A DNA stretch of 64,000 nucleotides, from positions 1-64,000 of the forward strand of contig JABYQR010000141.1 of NCBI GenBank assembly GCA_022592445.1, read 5' to 3'. The notes below the pieces were generated by a model. That model was given only the letters and a program-made list of their open reading frames with translations, searched no databases and was not told where the DNA came from. Source of the stretch: Cytidiella melzeri (taxonomy: Eukaryota > Basidiomycota > Agaricomycetes > Polyporales > Irpicaceae). A program made the translations under genes and the position numbers. Below, in pieces: positions 36,221 to 45,153 of this stretch. The first letter of the stretch is position 1; the number at the start of each line of letters is the position of its first letter.

Positions 36221-36465
36221 AAGCATAGCACGGGTGCACCCGCGGATCAACCCGCACTCGTACCCGCAGTTATGTGGCGCACCAATCCTCCTACCCAAAA
36301 CCGCGCAGATAAGTTAGCGCCAGGTACCTGACCCGCAGGTACAGGTACCCACCACATACGGGTCACCCACAGGTGGAATTCTGCTTACTCATTTAGGATA
36401 TACATGTGGTAGCTAGGAGCCTATTAAACAGACAGTAATTCTTATACTATAGATAGCAATAACAC
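36221..36465. other. Unclassified 245-bp spacer between head-to-head C1 and C2
   Basis: Contains repeated ACCCGC/GCGGGT and GGTACC words (for example ACCCGCAGGTACAGGTACC near 36330) and no ORF. It is the centre of the large C1/C2 inverted arrangement. Confidence 0.4.
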
Positions 36466-37222
36466 TGTCATGGATGGCCTGACTAGCCCTTAATTTTCGG
36501 AATTTACCTCTTGTTTTTATCTATAAAACTCCGGGCTGCAGCTCAGTTGCAACCTTCTCTGCACAAACTCCTTTGCACGTCTGTTAAGCGCCCATATCAC
36601 GTGGCTTAGACGCTCCACACGGTCACGTTACTTGCTACTACGTCACACTGGCATGTGACTTAGCTTAAGTAAGACCACATGGCTACAACCACATGGCTCA
36701 GCCCATAGCTAGGGTTTGATGTCATAGATGACGTCCACATGGACTCTTTTTTGTTCTTTCCTTATTGTTCTCTTTATGGAAGGATGTTCTCACAGGTGTG
36801 GGAATGGAATACAATAGTTGGTCTCCTTTTAGATAGATTCTCTCACGAGTAGAGTTCTTGGCAAGGTCTAGACAATAGCTATTGTTCTCCTTTAGGTAGT
36901 TCTTTTGTTCTTCGTTCACACGGCTTCTTGCAAAGCCTGCCCTCAACATAATCTGTGCGCAGGTCCCTGAAGTCTATATAAGATGCTGCATGTACGCTCC
37001 TAGCCCCCATCTCGACCTCTTGGTCTTTACTGGGCTAGGTAAGCAACCCCCCTCTTGTACTACATAGCGAGTAGTATCACTGCTAACTTGGTCTTTACTG
37101 GGCTAGCTTTCTGAATAAGTTTGATAGCTGGTGAACGCGTTGTGCTTCACACCTGCCACCACCTCCTTGTTGTCATCCACATTGTGTCCCTGTTTGTCAC
37201 GTCGAGCCCTGTCTCTGTGTCA
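36466..37222 (+). repeat. 5' LTR of C2 (long form)
   Basis: 757 bp, TGTCATGG to CTGTGTCA. TATA box TCTATATAAG near 36974. Downstream of it is the 68-nt segment 37039-37106 that begins GTAAGC, contains CTAAC and ends TAG. Confidence 0.9.
37039..37106 (+). other. Intron-like segment in the transcribed part of the C LTR
   Basis: GTAAGC...GCTAAC...CTAG, absent from the C1 3' LTR and the C3 5' LTR. It is also flanked by a direct repeat CTTGGTCTTTACTGGGCTAG, so slippage or recombination could explain its presence or absence as well as splicing. Confidence 0.4.
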
Positions 37223-37368
37223 TTAGGTCGAGATCGTTGTGTAAACCCTGGGTCTCCCACTCCCACCGTTTAAAAAAGTTTTTTCCTGTTTGGCGAGTAC
37301 GTCTCCGGTCTTATAATACCGTTGAGCTACACTTATGTCGTCCGTTTCCACCCCCTGCGCGTTGTTTA

Positions 37369-38097
37369 GTGCCTAAAGACACGTGCCCCCGTTTTTCCAA
37401 GAACCTCTCTACCACTGAGCCTCAGCTCAAGAGGTCTCTTCCACCATCTTTCCTTGACGCTCTCGCTGACAAGCGGAAGAGCAGTCAACCTCATCGCTGG
37501 TCTGACAAAGACCTGCTCACTGTCGCGAAGTACGTGTCCAAGAAGCCGCCTGTCAAAGGCATCACCCTCACCATCCCCTCTTACGAGGAAAACCAACAAC
37601 TTCGCGCTTCTGCCAGAGCATACGGAGAACGTGCCGCTGAAGAACATGCTCGCACTCTAGCTGAGCAGCGAACCCACAGGCCAACTCTCTCTGAGCGGCT
37701 CGCTAGACTTCCCCCACCCACTCCTGCTTTTGCTGCACCTAAACCGGTGTTAATAGACTTCAAAAAGATATCACCGGTTGATCTTGTCGGCATCTTCAGG
37801 CCAAAACTCACCACGGTTCGCACCCGCCTACAAGCTCTCACAGAGCTCCAAGAACTTCTCAACTGCGCAGACCCCAACCACCGTCGTGCGCTACTCCATC
37901 TCGTCAACAAAGTTAATCGCTTCCTCAACCGACTTGACGAACTTGCACCGGTCACAGCAGACCGCGAGTGGCAACTCATAGACTGGGGTTGCAAAGCAAT
38001 TGGGAAGGTTTTGTTTAAGCAGCTTCGTAAGAACTATAGCAAAGTTCTTGCGCAACTTAACGTAGTTAACAACGATAGCTACTTCGAGTGGATTTAG
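37369..38097 (+). CDS. ORF0 of C2: conserved Met-free leader ORF
   Basis: 242 codons from the GTG of V-P-K-D-T to TAG, with no ATG in frame. The N-terminal half is Pro/Lys-rich (F-L-D-A-L-A-D-K-R, H-R-W-S-D-K-D-L). The middle is a charged helical region (E-H-A-R-T-L-A-E-Q). The C-terminal half has D-F-K-K, V-D-L-V-G-I-F-R-P-K-L, L-L-H-L-V-N-K-V-N, L-I-D-W-G-C-K-A-I-G-K-V and F-K-Q-L-R-K-N-Y. The end overlaps the next frame (CHCC-gag) by one codon at a -1 offset. Two out-of-frame ATGs (37334 and 37646) are point changes against C3. No known domain is recognised. Confidence 0.7.
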   Translation: MPKDTCPRFSKNLSTTEPQLKRSLPPSFLDALADKRKSSQPHRWSDKDLLTVAKYVSKKPPVKGITLTIPSYEENQQLRASARAYGERAAEEHARTLAEQRTHRPTLSERLARLPPPTPAFAAPKPVLIDFKKISPVDLVGIFRPKLTTVRTRLQALTELQELLNCADPNHRRALLHLVNKVNRFLNRLDELAPVTADREWQLIDWGCKAIGKVLFKQLRKNYSKVLAQLNVVNNDSYFEWI

Positions 38098-39574
38098 ACA
38101 GTCCACAGTTTTTGCCCACCACGTCTTGCGATAATTGTATACACTTCTTCGATTTGAGCACGGTCACAGACGACCATTTCTACGGAGGAATATTCTACGA
38201 GTGTGACGACCAACCGTGTCCAAATCGATACACTCAGGCAGACTCAACCGAAGCCGTCAACAGCGAGTATTACTCTGAACATCACCAGACGCCCACCGAA
38301 GAAAATTTACATCTTATCACGCAAAAAGACATGGATCAGAACCAGCAGAACGTTGCTCCCGACGCCGCCCCAGCTGCCGCTGCCAACCTGAGTGCTCAGG
38401 ACATCCTCAACATGTTTGGGGTCCTGACACAAAGAATGGTGGATCTCATCAATCAGGTAGCTGCCTTGGCAGCTGTTCAGGCACCAGCCATCGCCGCAGA
38501 CACGCACACGTCCCGAAAACGGAGTATCGTCGAGAAGCCGGTCTCGTTTAAGGGAAAAATGTCGTCAGAAGCAAGGATTTTTAGGCATGCTTTCATTGTC
38601 TGGGCCCAGAACCATGGCAAGGCGTTCTTCCAGCAAGACACTCAAGGCCAGGTCCGGGTGGACAACAATGGCGCGAGGATCTTTGATCCTCACAAACTCA
38701 TCACCAATGCCCTGTCGTTCATGCAAGACGACGCTGCCGACTGGGCTCGCCCTCATATTGAGGAGCTGGCCAGTAGCAAACCAGCTTTTGCCAATAGCTG
38801 GGATACATTTATTGAGGCTTTCAAAGCCGAACCTATAGACGCTGTCATGGAGGCCAAGACGAAAATAGCCAACATGAAGCAAGGCAATAAGACCTTTGCC
38901 GCCCACGTCTCCAAGTTTGAGACCTGGGCCCCTCGCACTGGCTGGAGCCAGCAGGACCTCTTCGATCGTCTCAAGTTGAGCTTGAGCACCGAGTACTTGC
39001 AATGTGTCTCGTACTTTCAAACCCGGCTGCTACCTACGACGCTCTCAAGGACCAGTGCAAAGCAGTCAACGCTCAGCTCGCTGATTTGCGAAACAGCACG
39101 GGCAAGGTCATGGTGGACAGTTCCTCGGGACACGGCAAGTCCCACCAGCAAGCGTTCTGCGATCCCAATGCGATGGAGATCAACGCGTCTCGCTTCTCTG
39201 CCTCGTTTGACTCGCTCTTTGCGGGTCTGGGCAAGCAGGAGATCTTCCAGAAATGGAAGAAGGAGATGAGCAAGCGCTGCTCGGTTTGTGGATCCAAGAA
39301 CCACAAGAAGAGGGACTTGAAGCACCCTGATGACCCGGTTTGCAACCACTGCGGTGGTACCGGTCACTGGGGGGCGGTTTGCCTGAAAAGGCTTCAAGGC
39401 ATCCCTAAGGGACAAAACGTTGCTGCTACCTTGTCGACCTCGTCGACCACTACCCCGGCGAAGCAAGACGCATCCAATGACAAGGATGCTAAGACTGCGG
39501 CACTCAAGAACATGCTTGACATCCAAAAGAAGCAAATGGATGAGATGGCAGCCAAAATCAATGCGGTTTTTTGA
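38089..39574 (+). pseudogene. gag: C2 gag with upstream CHCC motif, one frameshift
   Basis: The open frame begins without ATG at the ORF0 stop. It passes the CHCC motif (38127-38228) and reaches the first ATG at 38331 (M-D-Q-N-Q-Q). A coiled coil (M-V-D-L-I-N-Q-V-A-A-L-A) and the capsid region follow. Near 39030 a single-base deletion shifts the frame; the rest (39031-39574) contains the two knuckles C-S-V-C-x4-H-x6-H and C-N-H-C-x4-H-x4-C and a coiled-coil end. Six bases are also missing in frame near 38829 compared with C3. Stop TGA 39572-39574 follows T6. Confidence 0.88.
39565..39572 (+). promoter_or_regulatory. Putative -1 frameshift site GGUUUUUUGA in C2
   Basis: Zero frame GTT TTT TGA; the pol frame is -1 (TTG AAA CGG). 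Six U residues allow the Phe tRNA to re-pair one base back. The same run is kept at 45146-45151 (C3), 32796-32801 (C1) and 62922-62927 (C4). Confidence 0.6.
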
Positions 39575-42269
39575 AACGGACTCGTGACACAGCCGCAGCT
39601 GCGAGTCCCCCCGGTACCCTATCCCTGTCTCCTTCGTTGTCTTCCTCGTCTTCTGCCTCATCTTCTTCGTGTACAACGTCTACTCCATGCCCTTTGTCTA
39701 CTATCTCCTCATGTACTATATTGTTGCTAGATCGGTTATCATCTCATTTCCGTGTACATGTACTAGTTAAAGGTCTGAATAGAAGCATTCGTGTCCCTGC
39801 TATGATCGATTCAGGAGCTACGGCTTTACTCATCAGCCACCAGTTCGTCAAGAAGCATAAGATTATTCAGCACCCACTCGAAAGGGTTATCTCATTGCAT
39901 AACAGTGACAGAACTAAGAATAAAGCTGGCGGATTAACGCACTTCGTTCGCCTTACACTCACAGTTGGAGATCACACGGAAAAGGCAGAGTTTCTCGTCA
40001 CGGACTTAGGTCCAGAAGACGTCATTCTTGGGCTACCATGGCTCAAGCGCGTAAACCCTACTGTCAACTGGGAAAAAGGAGAAATGACAATTCCGAGCGG
40101 CTCAGAAGAATCTCCTGACACACCTTTCCAGAAGGTTGACGGTAATTGCAAAGAACGTAGACAGTGGGTCAAAGCCGGTATTATCCAAGACACCACTGAC
40201 AAAGTCTGGTGTATGGCCGGCTTCACCTACTCTACTAAGCTTGCTGCCGAAGCAAACGAAGCTAAAGCCCAGCACTCCTTCGAAGACATCGTTCCATAAG
40301 AGTACCACAGACACGCTAAAGTCTTCTCTGAGGAAGAGTCTAATCGGCTACCCCAGCATCAGCCCTGGGACCATTCAATTGATCTCAAACCAGACGCTCC
40401 TGAGACCATCAAATCGAAAGTTTATCCTATGCCCCTGAACGAACAAGCTGAGCTTGACACGTTCATTCAGGAGAACCTAACCAAAGGTTACATCACGCCT
40501 TCTAAGTCTCTGATGGCTTCTCCAGTCTTTTTCATCAAAAAGAAGGACAACAAACTCCGACTTATTCAGGACTACCGCAAACTCAACGACATCACGGTAA
40601 AGAATTGCTACCCCCTACCGCTTGCTACCGACATTATCAACAAGCTCAAGGGTGCAAAGATCTTCACTAAGTTCGATGTTCGTTGGGGATATCATAATGT
40701 CCGAATCAAAGAAGGAGACGAGTACAAAGCGGTGTTCGTTACCAACCGAGGACTCTTCGAACCCAAAGTCATGTTCTTTGGTCTCACAAACTCACCCGCT
40801 ACCTTCCAAGCTCTGATGGACAACATCTTCGCCGACCTCGTCGCTGAGGGCAAGGTGGCTGTCTATCTAGATGACATCTCAATCTGGAGCAACAACCTGA
40901 TGGAGCACCGCAAGGTTGTCCATGAAGTCCTTGACCGACTTCAGCAGCACGATCTGTATCTTCGGCCGGAAAAGTGCGAGTTTGAGAAATCTGAGATCGA
41001 GTACCTCGGGTTGATCATTCGCGCCGGCAAAGTAGCTATGGACCCTGTCAAAGTCCAAGCAGTTTCTATGTGGCCCACGCCCAAGAACCTCAAAGAAGTT
41101 AGAGGATTCATCGGGTTTGCCAACTTCTACCGCCGCTTCATTCAGGACTTCTCAAAGCACGCACGACCTCTACACGACCTCACTAAGAAGGACGTACCAT
41201 TCGTCTTGGGTCCAGCACAGCAGACTGCCTTCACGTTGCTAAAGAAGGCCTTTACCACTAAGCCTATCTTGGCGGTCTGGGACCCTGAACTCCCCACACG
41301 TCTAGAAGTCGATGCCTCGGGCTATGCGACTGGGGGAATCATCTCCCAGAAATCGAAGGAAGATGGATTCTACCACCCTATCGCCTACCGATTCGCGTCT
41401 ATGACTGAAGCAGAGCGTAATTACGAAATCTTTGATCGGGAGATGTTAGCCATCACCGAAGCTCTCAAAGATTGGCACCACTACCTTGAGGGGCTCAAGG
41501 AACCGTTTGAGATCTGGACAGATCACGCAAACCTGCAGTACTGGAAAACTGCGCAACACCTCACTTGACATCAAGCACGTTGGTCATTACTTTTGGCTGA
41601 CTTTGACTTCGTGTTGGTACACAAGCCCGGTAGTACCATGATACACGCTGATCCTCTTTCTCGTCTTCACTCACACGCTGTCACGGACGAAGAAGACAAC
41701 AAGGATCAGGTGGTACTGAAACCGGAACATTTCCGCATCCTCGCTACCAGTGCACTCGCTACTGCTTCTCCGCTTGAATCAAAGATCCGAGAATGCACAG
41801 CACAAGAAGCAGAAGTTGCACAAGCTCTTGCTACCCTTCGAAAGAAGGGTCCTCGCAAACTTGTCGGCGGTTTACTTGAATGGGCAGAGAGTGACGGACT
41901 CATCTATTACAAGGGAAAACTCTACATCCCTAACAACAAAGAGCTCCGTTACGAGATCGTCAAATCTTGCCACGACACTCCCGTGGCTGGTCATCCGGGC
42001 AAACACGGCACCATAGAGCTAGTCTCACGACACTATTGGTGGCCAAAGATGAATCCCTTCGTCAAGACTTACGTACTAGGTTGTGATCGCTGTCAACGCT
42101 ACAAGTCAGCTCCACACCCTAAAGCAGTACTACAGCCTCAAGAAACTCCGGCCGGACCTTGGGAACATGTCGATGTAGATCTCATCACTCAGCTGCCACC
42201 CTCTAAGGGATTCAATTCAATCGCGGTCTACGTTGACCATTACTCCAATCAAACGCACATCATCCCTAC
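39571..42269 (+). pseudogene. pol: C2 pol: protease, RT, RNase H, integrase start; two stops, truncated
   Basis: Protease with I-D-S-G-A-T near 39808 and G-P-E-D-V-I-L-G-L-P-W-L near 40013. TAA at 40297-40299 (TCA in C4). RT (40429 onward) with [22 protein letters not shown] at about 40864-40875. RNase H E-V-D-A-S-G-Y-A-T-G, T-D-H-A-N-L. TGA at 41566-41568 (CGA in C3 and C4). The integrase zinc domain (A-G-H-P-G-K-H ... C-D-R-C) and the first catalytic Asp region (V-D-V-D-L-I-T-Q) are followed by the C3 LTR at 42270. All pieces are in one frame. Confidence 0.9.
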
Positions 42270-42958
42270 TGTCATGGATGGCCTGACTAGCCCTTAATTT
42301 TCGCAATTTACCTCTTGTTTTTATCTGTAAAACTCCGGGCTACAACCTAGTTTCAATTCTCTTCGCATAAACTCCTTTGTACGTCTATTAAGCGCCCGTA
42401 TCACGTGGCTTAGACGCTCCACACGGTCACATTACTTGCTACTACGTCACACTGGCATGTGACTTAGCTTAAGTAAGACCACATGGCTACAAGCACATGG
42501 CTCAGCCCATAGCTAGGGTTTGACGTCATAGATACCGTCCACATGGACTCCTTATTGTTCTTTCCCTATTGTTCTCTTTATGGAAGGATGTTCTCACAGG
42601 TGTGGGAATGGAATACAATAGTTGGTCTCCTTTTAGATAGATTCTCTCACGGGTAGAGTTCTTGGCAAGGTCTAGACAATAGCTATTGTTCTCCTTTAGG
42701 TAGTTCTTTTGTTCCTCGTTCACACGGCTTCTTGCAAAGCCTGCCCTCAACATGGTCTGTGCGCAGGTCCCTGAAGTCTATATATACTGCTGCATGTACG
42801 CTCCTAGCCCCCATCTCGACCTCTTGGTCTTTACTGGGCTAGGTATCTGCATAAGGTTTATAGCTGGTGAGAGTATTGAGCTTCACGCCTACCACCACCA
42901 CTTCGTCGTCATCCACTTCGTGTCCCTGTTTGTCACGTCGAGCCTTGTCTCCGTGTCA
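42270..42958 (+). repeat. 5' LTR of C3 (short form)
   Basis: 689 bp, TGTCATGG to CCGTGTCA, TATA box TCTATATATAC near 42778. It lacks the intron-like segment. No ATG lies between 42797 and its end. Confidence 0.9.
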
Positions 42959-43103
42959 TTAGGTCGAGATCGTTGTGTAAACCCTGGGTCCCCACTCCCA
43001 CCGTTTTTAAAAGTTTATTCCTGTTTGACGAGTACGTCTCCGGTCTCTTCATACCGTTGAGCTACGCTTACGTCGTCCGTTTTCACCCCCTACGCGTTGT
43101 TTA
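42959..43103 (+). other. C3 leader and primer-binding region
   Basis: Starts TTAGGTCGAGATCG, identical in C1 and C2 and close to A. Contains GTTTTTAAAAGTTTA at 43003-43017, shared with element A. There is no ATG. The end TTGTTTAG just before ORF0 resembles a 3' splice site. Confidence 0.5.
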
Positions 43104-43832
43104 GTGCCTAAAGACACGCGTCCCCGTTTCACAAAGAACCTCCCCACAACTGAGCCTCAGCTCAAGAGGTGTCTTCCTCCATCCTTCCTCGACGCTCTCG
43201 CTGACAAGCGTAAGAGTGGTCAACCTCATCGCTGGTCTGACAAAGACCTAGTCAACGTCGCCAAGTACGTATCCAAAAAGCCGCCTGTCAAAGGCATTAC
43301 CATCACTGTCCCCTCTTACGAGGAAAATCAACAACTTCGCGCTTCTGCCCGAGCCTACGGAGAACGCGTAGCAGAAGAACGTGCTCGCACACTAGCCGAG
43401 CAACAAACCCACAAGCCAACTCTTGCTGAGAGGCTTGCCAAACTTCCCCCGCCCACTCCGGCTCCCGCTGCACCAAAGCCGGTGTTGATCGACTTCAAGA
43501 AGTTGTCACCGGTTGATCTTGTAGGCATCTTCAAGCCAAAACTTACCGCCGTCCGCACTCGCTTGCAAGCTCTCACAGAGCTTGAAGAACTCCTGAACCG
43601 CGCCAATCCCGACCACCGTCGCGCCCTGCTCCACCTCGTCAACAAGGTCAATCGTTTCCTTAACCGAGTCGACGATCTTGCACCCATCACAGCAGACCGC
43701 GAGTGGCAGCTCCTGGACTGGGGTTGCAAAGCAATTGGGAAGGTTTCTTTCAAGCAGCTTCGTAAAAACTACGATAGAGTTCTAGCACAACTTAACGTAG
43801 TCAATAACGATAGCTACTTCGAGTGGATCTAG
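43104..43832 (+). CDS. ORF0 of C3: intact Met-free leader ORF
   Basis: 242 codons, GTG of V-P-K-D-T-R-P-R to TAG. It is the cleanest C copy: no stop, no Met codon, and no ATG in any frame from about 42797 to the gag ATG at 43902. It shares conserved blocks with ORF0 of element A (V-G-I-x-K-P-K, L-x-W-G, F-x-Q-L-R-K, Y-F-E). It has no membrane span or signal peptide. The lack of ATG would let scanning ribosomes reach gag while ORF0 is made by rare non-AUG starts; this is inference. The alternative, a purely structural leader, does not explain protein-level conservation between A and C. Confidence 0.75.
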   Translation: MPKDTRPRFTKNLPTTEPQLKRCLPPSFLDALADKRKSGQPHRWSDKDLVNVAKYVSKKPPVKGITITVPSYEENQQLRASARAYGERVAEERARTLAEQQTHKPTLAERLAKLPPPTPAPAAPKPVLIDFKKLSPVDLVGIFKPKLTAVRTRLQALTELEELLNRANPDHRRALLHLVNKVNRFLNRVDDLAPITADREWQLLDWGCKAIGKVSFKQLRKNYDRVLAQLNVVNNDSYFEWI

Positions 43833-43901
43833 ACAGTCCACAGTTTTTACCACGTCTGTAAATAATTGTATACATTTCTACGCCTCATCACAGCACAAGA
43901 C

Positions 43902-45153
43902 ATGGACCAGAATCAACAGCCCGCTGCCCCTGCTGCTCCAGCTGCCCCAGTTGCCAATCTGAGCCAGCAAGACGTCCTAAATATATTGGGCGTTCTGTCA
44001 CAAAGGATGATTGACCTCACCAATCAAGTGGCTGCCTTGGCAGCTGTTCAGGCACCAGCCGTCGCCGCGGCCACGCACACGTCCCGAGAACGGAGTATTG
44101 TCGAGAAGCCCGTCTCTTTTAAAGGAAAAACGTCGTCGGAAGCAAGACTTTTCCGGCATGCTTTCATCGTCTGGGCTCAGAACCAGGGCAAGGCGTTTTT
44201 CCAACAGGACGCGCAAGGCCAGGTCCGAGTGGACAACAATGGCGCGAGGATCTTTGATCCTCACAAGCTCATCACCAGTGCTCTGTCGTTCATGCAAGAC
44301 GACGCCGCCGACTGGGCTCGCCCTCATATTGAGGAGCTAGCAAACAGCAAACCAGCTTTTGGCAACAGCTGGGACACCTTCATCGAGGCTTTCAAAGCCA
44401 AATTCGAACCCATTGACGCTGTCATGGAGGCAAAGACAAAGATTGCCAACATGAAGCAGGGTAATAAAACCTTCGCCGCTCATATCTCGGAGTTTGAGAC
44501 TTGGGCCCCTCGCACTGGCTGGAGCCAGCAGGACCTCTTCGATCGCCTCAAGTCAAGCTTGAGCACCGAGTACTTGCAACGTGTCTCGTACTTCCAAACT
44601 CGCGCAGCCACGTACGACGCACTCAAAGATCAGTGCAAGGCGGTCGATGCCCAGCTTGCCGACCTTCGCAATAGCACAGGCAAGGTTATGGTGGACAGTT
44701 CGTCAGGGACACGGCAAGTCCCACCAACAAGCGTTCCGCGATCCCAACGCTATGGAGATCGACGCCTCTCGCTTCTCCGCCTCGTTTGACGCCCTCTTTG
44801 CTGGACTAGGAAAGCAGGAGATCTTCCAGAAATGGAAGAAAGAGATGAGCAAGCGCTGCTCGGTTTGTGGTTCGGAGAATCACAAGAAGAGGGATTCAAA
44901 GCACCCAGACGACCCGGTCTGCAACCATTGTGGTGGTACCGGTCATTGGGGGGCGGTTTGCCTGAAGCGACTCCAAGGCGTCCCTAAGGGACAAAAAGTT
45001 GCTGCTACCTCGTCGACCTCGTCGACTACTACCCCGGCGAAGCAAGACGCGTCCAATGACAAGGATGCTAAGATTGCGGCACTCAAGGACATGCTTGACA
45101 TCCAAAAGAAGCAAATGGATGAGATGGCAGCCAAAATCAATGCGGTTTTTTGA
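43902..45153 (+). pseudogene. gag: C3 gag, one frameshift
   Basis: ATG at 43902 (M-D-Q-N-Q-Q-P-A-A-P). Coiled coil, S-I-V-E-K-P-V-S-F-K-G-K, and a capsid region complete with E-A-F-K-A-K-F-E-P-I-D. An extra base near 44700 shifts the frame; the remainder (to 45153) has both zinc knuckles and the D-M-L-D-I-Q-K-K-Q-M-D-E-M coiled coil. The CHCC segment present in C1 and C2 has been deleted here between ORF0 and the gag ATG (43833-43901). T6 plus TGA at 45146-45153 is the frameshift site. Confidence 0.88.

Larger units (their letters stand above)
36466..42269 (+). mobile_element. Element C2 (Ty3/gypsy), plus strand, cut by C3
   Basis: 5' LTR 36466-37222, ORF0, CHCC motif plus gag, protease, RT, RNase H and the start of integrase. 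C3 begins at 42270 in the middle of integrase, and the missing integrase is not found on the far side of C3. Confidence 0.9.

Noticed and set aside
37334..37336. ATG in the C2 leader as the true start of ORF0
   Set aside because: It is out of frame with ORF0 and is ACG in C3, so it is a private mutation.
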